A stretch of 64,000 nucleotides of DNA from Lactobacillus sp. UCMA15818 (GTDB lineage Bacteria > Bacillota > Bacilli > Lactobacillales > Lactobacillaceae). The notes beneath the pieces were generated by a model, which ran no database searches, was not told the DNA's origin, and was given only the letters and a program-made list of their open reading frames with translations. Positions 42,423 through 52,531 of the stretch are shown one piece after another. The translations under genes were made by a program, and so were the position numbers. Location: the NCBI RefSeq assembly GCF_030400225.1, contig NZ_VJYB01000002.1, positions 1-64,000 of the forward strand. The letters run 5' to 3'. Numbering within the stretch: position 1 is the stretch's first letter; each line of letters starts with the position of its first letter.

Positions 42423-44162
42423 ATGGGATATCAGGCTTTATACCGTGTCTGGCGGCCACAAAAATTTGTTGATTTAGTCGGTCAAAAGATGATAACGCAA
42501 ACTTTACAAAATGCAATTATGACCCAGCAAACGAGTCATGCTTATCTTTTCACGGGGCCGCGTGGTACGGGTAAAACCTCGGCAGCAAAGATTTTTGCAA
42601 AGGCGGTTAATTGTCATAATCAAAAAGATGGTGAGCCTTGTAATGAATGTGCAACCTGTCATGCAATTACTGAAGGACGGCTGAATGATGTAATTGAAAT
42701 TGATGCGGCTTCTAATAATAGTGTGGATGAGATTCGTGATATCAGGGATAAGGTTAAGTACGCACCAACGCAGGCTGATTATAAGGTATACATTATTGAT
42801 GAAGTCCATATGCTTTCAACTGGGGCATTTAATGCATTATTGAAGACACTGGAAGAACCACCTAGCAACGTTGTATTTATTTTAGCAACGACTGAGCCGC
42901 ATAAAATTCCGGCAACAATAATATCGCGAACGCAACGATTTGATTTTAAGAGAATTACTAATGATGATATTATTGCGAGAATGCAGTATATTTTAACAGA
43001 AAAAGATTTTAAGTATGAAGAACGCGCTTTGAGAGTCATCGCAAAAGCATCGGCTGGTGGAATGAGGGATGCACTGAGTATTCTGGATCAAGTGCTTTCT
43101 TTTGGTAATGATGTCGTAACGCTTGAAAATGCATTGCTTGTGACAGGTAGTGTCAAGCACGAGAAACTCAATCAGTATCTCAAATTAGTTTTTGAAGGTG
43201 AGACAGCCTTGGCCCTTCAAACATTGCAAGAAGTAATGGCTGAGGGGAAAGACGCTAACCGCTTGGTAGAAGATGTTATTGATTACTGTCGGGATTTATT
43301 ATTATATCAGGCTTCTCCCAGCATTGTAGAACAAAATAGTTTGTTGGATATAGACGAGGACTTCAAAGACCTTGCAGATAAAACAAATGTTCAGTCATTG
43401 TATAAGGCAATTGATATTTTAAACGAACAGCAGCAAAATATGCGTTTTTCTACACATGCAGACATCTATCTTGAAGTCTTGACCGTCAAATTAGCACAAT
43501 TAACAAAACAGGTCAAAGTTGCTCAGAAAACTGTTGATGCGATACAAAAAGCGCCCCAAGAAGAAATCACACAGTTGAAATTACAAGTTAAAGAGTTGAA
43601 ACAAGCTGTTGGTAATTTACAAAAAGGTACAGTAAAACGTGTTGAAACAGTAAAAGAAAAAAAAGCACCTGTAAGAAAAAAGAGCAGTGCAACAATTGAT
43701 TTAAAAAGGGTATATCCTATACTTGCTGATGCGACAAGAGATGACCTGATAAAGTTAAAAGATATCTGGCCAGATTTGATGAATATGCTGTCAATTACAC
43801 AGCGTGCAATCATGAATGTTAGCAAGCCTGTAGCTGCTAGTGCAAAGGGTGTGATTGTTAGTTTTGATTATGATTTCTTGTATGAGAAAGCTGATGGAAA
43901 CACAGCATTAAAGGATAGCCTAATCCAAGGTTTGGAACGATTAATAGGGGAAGATTATAAGCTGGTATTTATGCCAAAAGATAAATGGCCTGAGATTAGG
44001 GAGAAATATCTTGTTGAACATCAAGGAAGTTCTGAAAAAGACGAACAGCCTGATAATAGGCCTGATAGTAAAGAGCAAGCAGTAGAGGATTCACAAATTA
44101 CTGCCGCAAAGCAGCTTTTTGGTGAAGACTTCAATCAGATAGTTAAAATAAAAGAAGACTAA
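42423..44162 (+). CDS. dnaX: DNA polymerase III subunit gamma/tau
   Basis: 579 residues; the clamp-loader ATPase (tau). Walker A GPRGTGKT is at 45-52, the zinc site uses Cys64, 73, 76 and 79, and DEVHML is the Walker B. The C-terminal part (about 370-579) binds polymerase. An A8 run at 43657-43664 sits at codons 412-414; a -1 shift there would add 11 codons and stop at TGA 43697-43699, giving a product of about 425 residues, the size of E. coli gamma. Followed by ybaB-recR as in other Firmicutes. Confidence 0.96.
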   Translation: MGYQALYRVWRPQKFVDLVGQKMITQTLQNAIMTQQTSHAYLFTGPRGTGKTSAAKIFAKAVNCHNQKDGEPCNECATCHAITEGRLNDVIEIDAASNNSVDEIRDIRDKVKYAPTQADYKVYIIDEVHMLSTGAFNALLKTLEEPPSNVVFILATTEPHKIPATIISRTQRFDFKRITNDDIIARMQYILTEKDFKYEERALRVIAKASAGGMRDALSILDQVLSFGNDVVTLENALLVTGSVKHEKLNQYLKLVFEGETALALQTLQEVMAEGKDANRLVEDVIDYCRDLLLYQASPSIVEQNSLLDIDEDFKDLADKTNVQSLYKAIDILNEQQQNMRFSTHADIYLEVLTVKLAQLTKQVKVAQKTVDAIQKAPQEEITQLKLQVKELKQAVGNLQKGTVKRVETVKEKKAPVRKKSSATIDLKRVYPILADATRDDLIKLKDIWPDLMNMLSITQRAIMNVSKPVAASAKGVIVSFDYDFLYEKADGNTALKDSLIQGLERLIGEDYKLVFMPKDKWPEIREKYLVEHQGSSEKDEQPDNRPDSKEQAVEDSQITAAKQLFGEDFNQIVKIKED

Positions 44163-44179
44163 GGAGAAAATTAATTATA

Positions 44180-44491
44180 ATGCGTGGAATGGGAAATATG
44201 CAAGGTATGATGAAACAAATGCAGAAGATGCAAAAGAATATGAAGAAGGACCAAGAAGAGCTTGAGAAACAAGAATTTACAGGGAAATCAGCAGATGATT
44301 TAGTAGTTGCAACATTTGATGGAAAGAAAGAAATGAAGGATCTTCAAATTAAGCCTGAAGCTGTAGATCCTGACGATATTGATATGCTGCAAGATTTAGT
44401 AATAATGGCAGTCAATGATGCAATTGCAAAAATTGACAAGCAAACGCAACAGACAATGGGCAAGTACTCACAAAATATTCCAGGATTTTAA
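44180..44491 (+). CDS. ybaB: YbaB/EbfC-family nucleoid-associated protein
   Basis: 103 residues. A small dimeric DNA-binding protein of the YbaB/EbfC (YaaK) family. The Met/Gln/Lys-rich N-terminus ([20 protein letters not shown]) forms a long helix. SD AAGGAG lies 14 nt upstream, longer than usual, but the N-terminus matches the family. dnaX-ybaB-recR is a conserved operon linked to DNA replication and repair. Confidence 0.93.
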   Translation: MRGMGNMQGMMKQMQKMQKNMKKDQEELEKQEFTGKSADDLVVATFDGKKEMKDLQIKPEAVDPDDIDMLQDLVIMAVNDAIAKIDKQTQQTMGKYSQNIPGF

Positions 44492-44520
44492 TTATAAATT
44501 AGGCAGAGAGGAATGTTAAT

Positions 44521-45120
44521 ATGCAATATCCAGAACCAATTGCCAAATTGATTGATAGCTACCTAAAATTACCTGGAATTGGGGAGAAAACAGCGACCCG
44601 TTTAGCTTTCTTTACAATTGATATGCAAGAAGAGGACGTAAATGATTTTGCACAATCATTAATCACTGCAAAAAAAGATTTGCATTATTGCAGTATCTGC
44701 GGAAATATAACGGAAAGCGATCCATGTATCATTTGTGCTGATAAACAGCGGGACCAGACAAAAGTCATTGTTGTTGAACAGCCTAAAGATGTAATGTCAC
44801 TTGAAAGAATGCGGGAATATCATGGGCTGTATCATGTTTTGCATGGTGTTTTATCTCCCATGGAAGGTAAAGGCCCTGAAGATATTAATATCACTGGCCT
44901 CGTCAAAAGACTTCAAAAAAATACGGCTTTGACAGAGGTAATTATTGCAACTAATGCGACTCCAGAAGGCGAAGCAACCGCGATGTATATCTCACGGTTG
45001 ATTAAGCCAGCACAAATAAAAGTAACGAGATTAGCTCATGGATTAGCGGTAGGCAGTGATATTGAATATGCAGATGAGATGACATTGTTTAAAGCAATTG
45101 AAGGTCGTCAAGAAATTTAG
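44521..45120 (+). CDS. recR: Recombination mediator RecR
   Basis: 199 residues. RecR works with RecF/RecO to load RecA on gapped DNA. The helix-hairpin-helix lies at about 14-30 ([15 protein letters not shown]), the zinc finger uses Cys57, 60, 69 and 72, and a Toprim domain spans about 80-175 ([23 protein letters not shown]). SD AGAGAGG 9 nt before the ATG. Third gene of dnaX-ybaB-recR. Confidence 0.96.
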   Translation: MQYPEPIAKLIDSYLKLPGIGEKTATRLAFFTIDMQEEDVNDFAQSLITAKKDLHYCSICGNITESDPCIICADKQRDQTKVIVVEQPKDVMSLERMREYHGLYHVLHGVLSPMEGKGPEDINITGLVKRLQKNTALTEVIIATNATPEGEATAMYISRLIKPAQIKVTRLAHGLAVGSDIEYADEMTLFKAIEGRQEI

Positions 45121-45134
45121 AGAGGATGATTGAG

Positions 45135-45374
45135 ATGTTTGGCAAGAAACAGCAGAGGTTAAGAAAAGAATATGATGAAAGACTGCTTAATACGATTGAT
45201 TTAGCAGCTGCTCAATGGGAACAGGCTAAACAAACTCAAAGGGCAGTCAGAGAAGAAGATAGTGAGTTAATTGCCCAAACCATGCTTGAAGGTGCAAAAT
45301 ATGCATTTCTATATATGGAAGCTCGCAGAAGGAAAGTTCGCGGGCATGTGCAGTCTTCAATAATTGAACATTAA
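45135..45374 (+). CDS. yaaL: YaaL-family protein (DUF2508)
   Basis: 79 residues, mostly helical and charged. It matches the small YaaL family found after recR in Firmicutes; function unknown. The ATG at 45135 lies 9 nt after AGAGAGG; the ATG at 45126 is directly on that site and is rejected. It is 14 nt after recR. Confidence 0.85.
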   Translation: MFGKKQQRLRKEYDERLLNTIDLAAAQWEQAKQTQRAVREEDSELIAQTMLEGAKYAFLYMEARRRKVRGHVQSSIIEH

Positions 45375-45453
45375 ATTTGAAGTTAAGATTGTTAGACAGC
45401 TAGGAATTAGTAAAGTAAAATAGAATTATGAGTAAGTTAGTGAGGTCAAATGT

Positions 45454-46092
45454 GTGAGTGGAAAATTTGTAACTTTTGAAGGCCCAGAAGGATCCGGGAA
45501 AACCAGTGTTTTGCAGGGAATAGTTAGTTTATTAAGGAAACATAATAAGAAGTATCTATTAACGAGAGAACCAGGGGGTAATCGCATATCTGAGGCAATT
45601 CGGGATATAATTTTAGATACCGAATTGGTTGAGATGGATGCAAGAACTGAGGCTTTGCTTTATGCGGCAGCACGGAGACAGCATTTAATCGAGAGTGTTT
45701 TACCAGCATTGAGACAAGAAAAACTAGTTCTTTGTGATCGTTATGTAGATAGTTCAATCGTTTATCAGGGCGCTGGGCGGGGATTGGGTGAAGAAGAAGT
45801 CTTACAAATGAATCTTTTTGCTACGGAAGGTCTTACTCCAGATTTTACTTTTTATTTTGATTTATTGCCGAAAATAGGATTAAATCGTATCAAAGAACAC
45901 AGACAAAACGAGATAAATAGGCTTGATAAGGAGTCCTTGGATTTCCATAACACTGTACATGCTGCATATTTAAAACTCGCACAGAATAATCCTGAACGAA
46001 TTATTGTGATTGATGCTTCTCGTCCTTTGAATGAAGTTATCGAACTTACAGTTAATCAAATGAGAATAAGATTACCAGATCTTTTTAAATAA
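45454..46092 (+). CDS. tmk: Thymidylate kinase
   Basis: 212 residues. Phosphorylates dTMP to dTDP. The P-loop GPEGSGKT is at 10-17, REPGGN holds the substrate-binding Arg, and CDRYVDSSIVYQG is the DRY/DRH motif. GTG start with GTGAGG 8 nt upstream. It heads the conserved group tmk-darA-holB-yabA-rsmI. Confidence 0.95.
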   Translation: MSGKFVTFEGPEGSGKTSVLQGIVSLLRKHNKKYLLTREPGGNRISEAIRDIILDTELVEMDARTEALLYAAARRQHLIESVLPALRQEKLVLCDRYVDSSIVYQGAGRGLGEEEVLQMNLFATEGLTPDFTFYFDLLPKIGLNRIKEHRQNEINRLDKESLDFHNTVHAAYLKLAQNNPERIIVIDASRPLNEVIELTVNQMRIRLPDLFK

Positions 46093-46118
46093 GGATTCAA
46101 AGATGGAGGAAAAAGAAA

Positions 46119-46448
46119 ATGAAAATGATCATCGCGATTGTCCAAGACAAAGATAGTAATCGATTAAGCAATTTGTTTATTGAATCTAATATTCGTGCAA
46201 CAAAGTTATCAACAACTGGTGGTTTTCTAAAATCAGGTAATACAACATTTATGATTGGAATTGAAGAAGAACGAATTGAAGAAGTACTCGAGCTTATTCG
46301 TGAGACATCAAGAACACGTAAACAATTCATGACACCTCCAATTAATTTAGATGCTTCAATGGACTCGTCTGCTGCGTACCCTGTAGAGGTTCAAGTTGGA
46401 GGAGCAACAGTCTTTGTATTACCAATTGATTCTTTCCAACAATTTTAG
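46119..46448 (+). CDS. darA: Cyclic-di-AMP receptor, PII-like (DarA/PstA)
   Basis: 109 residues. A PII-like trimeric protein (YaaQ family) that binds cyclic di-AMP; its output in lactobacilli is not known. The ligand-binding segments RATKLSTTGGFLKSGNTTFM (about 27-46) and the C-terminal TVFVLPIDSFQQF are typical. Strong SD GGAGG. The position between tmk and holB is conserved from Bacillus. Confidence 0.93.
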   Translation: MKMIIAIVQDKDSNRLSNLFIESNIRATKLSTTGGFLKSGNTTFMIGIEEERIEEVLELIRETSRTRKQFMTPPINLDASMDSSAAYPVEVQVGGATVFVLPIDSFQQF

Positions 46449-46459
46449 GTTTGTAGACT

Positions 46460-47455
46460 ATGAGTGATAACAATGAAATCCAAAAGCAGCAAATAGTTTT
46501 AACTGATTATTTTGCTAATATGATAAAACAAGGTCACTTAGCACATGCTTACTTATTGACTGGTCCAAAAGGCATCGGTAAAAGAGCATTAGCGTTGTGG
46601 GTTATTCAGGGAATCTTCTGTCAAAATAAGATTGCGGGTAGACCTTGTTTAGATTGCGAAGAATGTCGGAGAATTGCAAGCGGTAACCATCCAGATGTTG
46701 TACATGTTGCGCCTGACGGGTTATCAATCAAAGTTGATCAGATTCGCTTCTTGAAGTCAGAGTTTAGCAAGAGTGGGATTGAAGGCAAGCAAAAGACCTT
46801 TATTATTGAAGATGCTGATAAAATGACGGCAAGTGCTGCTAATAGTCTGTTGAAGTTTCTTGAAGAACCTAGTGGGACTGTAGTTGCATTTTTGTTGACG
46901 GAAACGGTCAATCGAATCTTGCCAACAATTGTCTCGCGGTGCCAAGTGTTTGAACTTACACAACCCTCTAGTACTCAACTAGCAGCTGCGTTAAAAAAAA
47001 TAGGAGTTCCGGCAGATAAAGCAGTTATTTTGGGTAATCTGGCAAATAGTCTAGCTGAATCTGAAAAAATAGCAGCAACTGAAGATTTTGATAAACTTGT
47101 CCAGAATGTATGTGTCTGGTACTTACATATTTTACAAGGAGACGCAAGATGTTTTGTGGAAGTTCAAACAAGTTTATTGCCACTAATAAATAATAAAGAT
47201 GATGAAGTTATTTTATTGAATTTAATAATCTTACTTGTTAAAAACTCAATATCTGTATATTATGGTGAGAAGGATAATATTTTCGTGAAATTTGAAGCAG
47301 ACTTCACAGTATTAATAGCAGGATTGACAGCTGGCAGGGTTATGGAAGCTGTTGAGTTAGTTCTAGAGACGAGAAGGAAGTTAGCGGTGAATGTCTCGTT
47401 CCAGAATGTTATTGAAGCATTGACCATTGATTTAAGTCAATGTTATCACGCATAA
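46460..47455 (+). CDS. holB: DNA polymerase III subunit delta prime
   Basis: 331 residues; the clamp-loader wrench subunit. A P-loop-like GPKGIGKRA is at about 35-43, and four Cys around CQNKIAGRPCLDCEEC form a zinc site. Weak ribosome site, 11 nt after darA. Its last bases lie just before yabA. YaaR and YaaT genes, found around holB in Bacillus, are absent. Confidence 0.93.
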   Translation: MSDNNEIQKQQIVLTDYFANMIKQGHLAHAYLLTGPKGIGKRALALWVIQGIFCQNKIAGRPCLDCEECRRIASGNHPDVVHVAPDGLSIKVDQIRFLKSEFSKSGIEGKQKTFIIEDADKMTASAANSLLKFLEEPSGTVVAFLLTETVNRILPTIVSRCQVFELTQPSSTQLAAALKKIGVPADKAVILGNLANSLAESEKIAATEDFDKLVQNVCVWYLHILQGDARCFVEVQTSLLPLINNKDDEVILLNLIILLVKNSISVYYGEKDNIFVKFEADFTVLIAGLTAGRVMEAVELVLETRRKLAVNVSFQNVIEALTIDLSQCYHA

Positions 47456-47469
47456 ACGAAGGTGATTTT

Positions 47470-47814
47470 TTGAACAAGCGAGAATTATATGATGGATTCT
47501 CCGATTTAGGTGCAGAAGCTCAGATGATGATTGAAAAAATTGAACTGATAAAAGCAGAGATGACAAAAGTCATTGAAAAAAATGCAGAATTAGAGATTGA
47601 GAACCAGCATTTGCGAGTTCATCTGAAAGAATTAGAAGAACAAAAGCAGTCTGATGAACAAGTCGGATTATCTAAGTCACGCAAAAACTTAGAGATGCTA
47701 TACGAAGAAGGATTTCATGTATGCAATGTTGATAGTATGTATGGAACGAGAAGAATTAACGATGAACCCTGTGTCTTTTGCCAAGATGTAATTTATGGGG
47801 AGAGACGCCAATGA
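47470..47814 (+). CDS. yabA: Replication initiation control protein YabA
   Basis: 114 residues. YabA binds DnaA and DnaN to restrain re-initiation of replication. An N-terminal coiled coil (about 1-60) mediates tetramerisation, and the C-terminal zinc domain uses His/Cys in FHVCNVDSMYG and CVFC. The TTG at 47470 with GAAGGTGA upstream is the start. It ends in an ATGA overlap with rsmI. Confidence 0.92.
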   Translation: MNKRELYDGFSDLGAEAQMMIEKIELIKAEMTKVIEKNAELEIENQHLRVHLKELEEQKQSDEQVGLSKSRKNLEMLYEEGFHVCNVDSMYGTRRINDEPCVFCQDVIYGERRQ

Positions 47815-48701
47815 CATTAGAGAAGATGAGCAGCTATCGGCAAGAAGAAACCCAAGGGTCACTTTATTTAGTACCAACGCCAATAGGTAATTTGGGGGAC
47901 ATGACCTATCGAGCAGTTGATGTTCTCAAGGAGGCAGATCTAATTGCGGCGGAAGATACGCGTAATACTCAGAAATTATTGAATCATTTTGAAATTAAGA
48001 CACCGCAGATTAGCTTTCACGAACACAATACACAGGCAAGAATTCCTCAACTATTAAAGAAACTAGCTGAAGGAATTACGATTGCGCAAGTTAGTGATGC
48101 AGGGACGCCATCAATTAGTGATCCTGGACATGAATTAGTTGTAGCGTGCATCAATTCAGGAATTTCGGTTATCCCATTACCTGGTGCAAATGCGGGGTTG
48201 AGCGCATTGATTGCTTCAGGACTGGTTCCGCAGCCCTTTACATTTATTGGATTTATTTCACGACGAAAAAAGGAAAAAGAAGAGCAGTTGGAATCTCTGG
48301 CAAAAAAAGAAGAGACATTGATTTTTTATGAGGCACCGCACCGCCTGAAAAAAACATTAGCGTCCTTTCAGGCCTTTTTTGGTGGAACAAGAAAAATTGT
48401 TTTGTGTCGAGAGCTTACCAAAAGATATGAAGAGTTCATCAGAGGTACGGTTGCCGAAGCACTTGAATGGGCCAAAACAGAACAGGTTCGTGGTGAGTTT
48501 TGCATTATCATGGAAGGAAGCCCAGATAGCCCAGAAGAAGATGAGTTAGAGGAAATCAGTGGAGTGCCATTAGAAGAACAGGTTGCTAACTTGATTAATA
48601 AAGAGGATTATCGGACGAATGATGCAATTAAGGAAGTTGCAAAGAAAAACAATTTGAGAAAGCAAGTAGTTTACAATACTTTTCATCATATTGATGCATA
48701 G
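47811..48701 (+). CDS. rsmI: 16S rRNA (cytidine-1402-2'-O)-methyltransferase
   Basis: 296 residues, tetrapyrrole-methylase fold. It methylates the ribose of C1402 in 16S rRNA. LVPTPIGNLGDMTYRAVDVL is the N-terminal motif, AAEDTRNT and VSDAGTPSISDPG follow. The ATG at 47811 overlaps the yabA stop (ATGA), with SD GGGGAGAG. The longer in-frame start lies within yabA. Confidence 0.94.
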   Translation: MTLEKMSSYRQEETQGSLYLVPTPIGNLGDMTYRAVDVLKEADLIAAEDTRNTQKLLNHFEIKTPQISFHEHNTQARIPQLLKKLAEGITIAQVSDAGTPSISDPGHELVVACINSGISVIPLPGANAGLSALIASGLVPQPFTFIGFISRRKKEKEEQLESLAKKEETLIFYEAPHRLKKTLASFQAFFGGTRKIVLCRELTKRYEEFIRGTVAEALEWAKTEQVRGEFCIIMEGSPDSPEEDELEEISGVPLEEQVANLINKEDYRTNDAIKEVAKKNNLRKQVVYNTFHHIDA

Positions 48702-48718
48702 AGAAAGACGGCGGTTTT

Positions 48719-49471
48719 TTGAAAGAAAATATTTTTAGTGAGTCCCATAAAGTTCTTTTTTACGAAACTGATCGGACTAGAAAAACAACAATCGGGATGT
48801 TGGTAAATATCTTGATGTTGACTTCACAAGATCAGAGTATCCAATTGGGTCTGACTGAAGAAAAATTAAATGAAAAAGGTTATGGCTGGGTAATTACGCA
48901 GCATGTCCTGAAAGTTGAAAGATTGCCGGTTTATGGTGAGAATATAAGAATATTTACTAGGGCTGATTCATATAATCGTTATTTTTGTTATCGTGACTTT
49001 TGGATTGAGGATGAAAGAGGAACTATCGTTGTAAAAATGCACAGTGTTTTCGTCTTGATGGATCAGAGAAAAAGGAAGATTGCACGTTTGCTGCCAGAGT
49101 TTATTGAGCCATATAAGAGCGAATATACTACTAAGATTGAGCGTGTACCTGATCCAAAAAGTGATGACACTAGCCAATTGATTTCAGAAAAAAACTATCG
49201 GGTACGCTTTATGGATATTGACTCAAATCAGCACGTTAACAACGTCCACTATTTTGATTGGATGATTGATGGGCTAACTGAGGAGTTCCTAGTGACACAC
49301 ACGCTCGTAGAAATGAATATTAAGTATAAACGTGAGGTTCATTATGGTGAGATGGTTAACACCGAGACTAGGATGGCTGAAAATCAGTTGATAACTTATC
49401 ATTTGGTTAAAGCGGGTGAAGAAGAAAGCTGCTATGCTTGTTGTACGTGGAGATCTAAAATTAGCAGTTAG
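48719..49471 (+). CDS. Acyl-ACP thioesterase
   Basis: 250 residues, double hot-dog FatA/FatB-like family. It releases free fatty acids from acyl-ACP. The second hot-dog carries the active-site segment VRFMDIDSNQHVNNVHYFDW (about 159-178). TTG start with a weak GGCGG site, 17 nt after rsmI. Such thioesterases are common in lactobacilli and may adjust membrane lipid chain length. Function from family only. Confidence 0.88.
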   Translation: MKENIFSESHKVLFYETDRTRKTTIGMLVNILMLTSQDQSIQLGLTEEKLNEKGYGWVITQHVLKVERLPVYGENIRIFTRADSYNRYFCYRDFWIEDERGTIVVKMHSVFVLMDQRKRKIARLLPEFIEPYKSEYTTKIERVPDPKSDDTSQLISEKNYRVRFMDIDSNQHVNNVHYFDWMIDGLTEEFLVTHTLVEMNIKYKREVHYGEMVNTETRMAENQLITYHLVKAGEEESCYACCTWRSKISS

Positions 49472-49491
49472 AAAAATTTTGTGTGTAAAAA

Positions 49492-49556
49492 TAAAAAAGC
49501 ATTAGTATGTTAAGCTGGAGGGAACATTCTGTCTAACATATTGATACTTTTTTTAA
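49492..49556. terminator. Bidirectional terminator between the thioesterase gene and ansA
   Basis: AGTATGTTA (from 49504) pairs with TAACAT...ATACT, followed by TTTTTTT on the plus strand; AAAAAAG on the left supplies Ts for the minus strand. Confidence 0.55.
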
Positions 49557-49583
49557 TTTATTAACATGCATAAAGAATTATAC

Positions 49584-50558
49584 TTATGAAACAGCATCAC
49601 CCAAGAAGTTAGTCAATTCTGTAGTTGAAAGACTTGCACTGAGGCCAACTAATAGCTTGATACGTGCCTTTTGACCATTTAAGCCATGGCAGAACGTAAC
49701 ACCTAGATTGTTTAGTTGGATTCCACCACCATCGTATGAATATACTTTTTGAGCAATGCCGTTGAAGCAGCGTGAAACTAGCACAATCGGTATTTTACGA
49801 GCCAGTAATTTCTTAAGTGCAGGTAGAACATGCGGAGGCAAGTTACCAGCTCCTAAGGCCTCAATTACAATACCGTTTGTTTTATCATTGTCCATAAATT
49901 CCAATATTTCAGGATCCATCCCGGCGTATGCCTTTATCAGATAGACATGTTTTACAACATGATTGATTGGATGATAGTCGTTGAGCAGCAGTTGTTCATA
50001 GAAGAAGACACGATCTTTGGTTACTAATCCAATTGGGCCGAATGTAGGTGTACGGAAGGTTGCAACATTAGTAGTATGCGTTTTTGTAACGTAGCGAGCA
50101 GTGTGAATTTCGTCATTCATCACAACCAGTACACCTTTATTTCTTGCTTCATCACTTGCCGCAGTTTGAATGGCTGTTTGAAAATTGTGAAGACCATCAG
50201 AACCAATTTCATTTGCGGAACGCATTGCTCCTGTCACAACTACAGGGAAGTCATTTGGAACGGTCAAATCAAGAAAATATGCTGTTTCTTCAAGAGTATC
50301 TGTGCCATGAGTGACAACAACACCGTCAATATTTTCCGTTACTGCCTGTAATATTCTTTTTTGCAGTATCAGCATTTCGTCAGGTCCAATATGAGGAGAA
50401 GGAAGATTAAAGACGTCCTCTGTAATCAGATTTAATTTACCAAGAAAAGGGTTTTCAAATGTATCTAAGGGATTAGCGCTACCAGGAGCGACACCGCCAT
50501 CTTCATTTTGCGACATTGCGATTGTACCGCCAGTATGCAGTATGAGTATTGTTTTCAT
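49584..50558 (-). CDS. ansA: L-asparaginase (type I)
   Basis: 324 residues. Hydrolyses asparagine to aspartate and ammonia. The nucleophile Thr12 is in LHTGGTIAM and the second triad Thr86-Asp87 in VVTHGTDTLEET. No signal peptide, so cytoplasmic. SD AGGAGG before the ATG. Single gene, convergent with the thioesterase gene and divergent from the next gene. Confidence 0.93.
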   Translation of the reverse strand: MKTILILHTGGTIAMSQNEDGGVAPGSANPLDTFENPFLGKLNLITEDVFNLPSPHIGPDEMLILQKRILQAVTENIDGVVVTHGTDTLEETAYFLDLTVPNDFPVVVTGAMRSANEIGSDGLHNFQTAIQTAASDEARNKGVLVVMNDEIHTARYVTKTHTTNVATFRTPTFGPIGLVTKDRVFFYEQLLLNDYHPINHVVKHVYLIKAYAGMDPEILEFMDNDKTNGIVIEALGAGNLPPHVLPALKKLLARKIPIVLVSRCFNGIAQKVYSYDGGGIQLNNLGVTFCHGLNGQKARIKLLVGLSASLSTTELTNFLGDAVS

Positions 50559-50716
50559 TACTGGGAACCTCCTATAAGAATTGACTGTTTTATTATATAC
50601 ACTCGGTGAATTAAATGCCAGCTATAAAAATAGTTCAAGATAGCTGCTAGTTGACATGTAAAGTATAAGATATATCTGTTAAAATTATAACAAAGAATTA
50701 TATAGGGGGATCTAAA

Positions 50717-51784
50717 GTGCAAGTTAGTTTAGGAACAATTATGATTATTTCTTCATGGCTTTTTCTTGTCGCGGTTGGAGCAATGTTAGCAATTAGTTTA
50801 AAGGAAAATAAATTTAGATTGTTGAATGGTATTCTGGGCAATGCAACATTGATTGTCCTAGCGATAACAATTGTTTTAACAGCGATCTACAGCCAATTAC
50901 TATGGCTGGAGTATGGAATTTTAATTTTAGCAGTTATCATATTGATTCCAATCTTCGTCGTATATTTGCTGCTAGGTTTTTTGTTGCTGTGGAATGCTTT
51001 GATTGTTTGGCGAAAGGAGAGCCATACTCTCGGCAATATGCTAACATTAATTCTTGGAATAATGATTATCGTTAGTCCACTAGTATTTGGAGGACTGAGA
51101 GCAATTTTACCCAGCCATGTAGCAGGGGTGATCATTAGTTCTATTTTAATAGTTGTTGGATATTGTGTTTTTTGGCTGCTGAATTTCATTACATCCTTTT
51201 TAATCACACGATTTCTGTCGCCAAGATTGGATAAAAAATATATTATTGTTTTGGGTGCGGGATTATTAGATGGCAATCGTGTTTCACCACTGCTGGCTTC
51301 AAGAATTATGAGGGCTAAAGATTTCTGTGAATTACAGTTCAAAAAAAATAAAACCAAACCAATTGTAATTTTTTCAGGTGGTCAGGGTAAAGATGAAACC
51401 GTTCCTGAAGGCCAAGCCATGAAAGAATATGCAGTAAGTCATGACATGCAAGATCTAGAGTTATTTACAGAGATAAAGTCAAAAAATACGTACCAGAATA
51501 TGTTATTCTCAAAGAAAATAGTCATTGAACAGGGATTACCGCTAGATGCAGGTGTTTTTTCAACAAGTGATTATCATACATTTAGGGCAGCAGGATTTGC
51601 CAGGTATGTTGGGCTTAATATTGATGGAATTGGTGCTAAAACAAGCAGGTTCTTTATACCTAATGCTTTTATTAGAGAGTATATCGCAATTTTAATGCGG
51701 CACAAAAACTTTCACGTGGTGGTACTAACACTATTATTATTGTTGAATCTCGGATTAGCAATTCTTGATGTATATCTTAAGTAG
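50717..51784 (+). CDS. YdcF/SanA-family membrane protein (DUF218)
   Basis: 355 residues. Five or six N-terminal membrane helices (about 5-165) precede a DUF218 domain (about 175-325) with IIVLGAGLLDGNRVSPLLASR and VIFSGGQGKDE motifs, and there is a C-terminal hydrophobic helix. The family includes SanA and ElyC, linked to envelope integrity; no enzyme activity is firmly known. GTG start with a GGGGGA site. Single gene ending at a terminator shared with the convergent phosphatase gene. Confidence 0.83.
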   Translation: MQVSLGTIMIISSWLFLVAVGAMLAISLKENKFRLLNGILGNATLIVLAITIVLTAIYSQLLWLEYGILILAVIILIPIFVVYLLLGFLLLWNALIVWRKESHTLGNMLTLILGIMIIVSPLVFGGLRAILPSHVAGVIISSILIVVGYCVFWLLNFITSFLITRFLSPRLDKKYIIVLGAGLLDGNRVSPLLASRIMRAKDFCELQFKKNKTKPIVIFSGGQGKDETVPEGQAMKEYAVSHDMQDLELFTEIKSKNTYQNMLFSKKIVIEQGLPLDAGVFSTSDYHTFRAAGFARYVGLNIDGIGAKTSRFFIPNAFIREYIAILMRHKNFHVVVLTLLLLLNLGLAILDVYLK

Positions 51785-51793
51785 TGAAATTAT

Positions 51794-51860
51794 AAAGGGA
51801 CTTTCTAAAATGAGTACACCAAAAAGCAGATGTTCTTGCTTAAACTTTAGAAGGTCCTTT
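51794..51860. terminator. Bidirectional terminator
   Basis: AAAGGGACTTTCTAAA (51794-51809) pairs with TTTAGAAGGTCCTTT (51846-51860), with T-rich flanks on the plus strand (TTTTATCTTTTAT). Confidence 0.75.
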
Positions 51861-51874
51861 TATCTTTTATTAGA

Positions 51875-52531
51875 TTACTTAATTGAAGTATTTTTTTGCT
51901 GAATCACTGGATGAGTTAGGAAGGCAGTTTCGTTATATTTTTCAATAATATAGTGATCATTTTGCTCAACAACTTGCGATAAAGATAGATTTGAAAGTCC
52001 ACTAAGATAGGCATTCCTTGTTAAACGCTGAATGCCTAATTGACTGATTGCGCCATGTGAGACTATAAGAACAACCTGATTATCTTCCATTGTTGCAGTA
52101 ATATTGGCGATCGCCTGGCAGAATCTTTTTTGAGCATTTAGGAAGGATTCAATTCCTAAGGTTTGGAGACACGGATCATCTGTTCTAGAAGACAATAAAG
52201 CAAATTCAAAAGGATAATCTGTCAGCAGTATTTCTTTCTTGAGACCTTCAAAAGAGCCAAACGAAAGCTCTGCTAGGTCTGGGTCAGCTGTTATGTTGAG
52301 GTTGGAAGAAATTTGTGAAGAAAGCAATGCTGCAGTTTTATACGCACGTTTAAGTGGACTAGAGTAGACAGCTGAAATACCAGCAAGTTTTAGATAAGCA
52401 GCAAGCGCTTTTAAATCAGATTGGATCTCTGGAGTGTCTATAAGTGGACTATCACCATGTGCTCCTTGCAACCTTCCTTCAACATTCCATTGTGTTTTAC
52501 CATGACGAACAAAAATAATTCTTTTAGCCAT
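51875..52531 (-). CDS. Histidine phosphatase family protein
   Basis: 218 residues. The phospho-accepting His10 is in VRHGKTQWN and the second His in VSHGAISQL. The family covers acid phosphatases and mutase-like enzymes; the lack of GpmA-specific motifs favours a small-molecule phosphatase. It overlaps the end of the phosphosulfolactate-synthase-like gene by 8 nt, so it may act on that product. Weak SD. Confidence 0.85.
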   Translation of the reverse strand: MAKRIIFVRHGKTQWNVEGRLQGAHGDSPLIDTPEIQSDLKALAAYLKLAGISAVYSSPLKRAYKTAALLSSQISSNLNITADPDLAELSFGSFEGLKKEILLTDYPFEFALLSSRTDDPCLQTLGIESFLNAQKRFCQAIANITATMEDNQVVLIVSHGAISQLGIQRLTRNAYLSGLSNLSLSQVVEQNDHYIIEKYNETAFLTHPVIQQKNTSIK

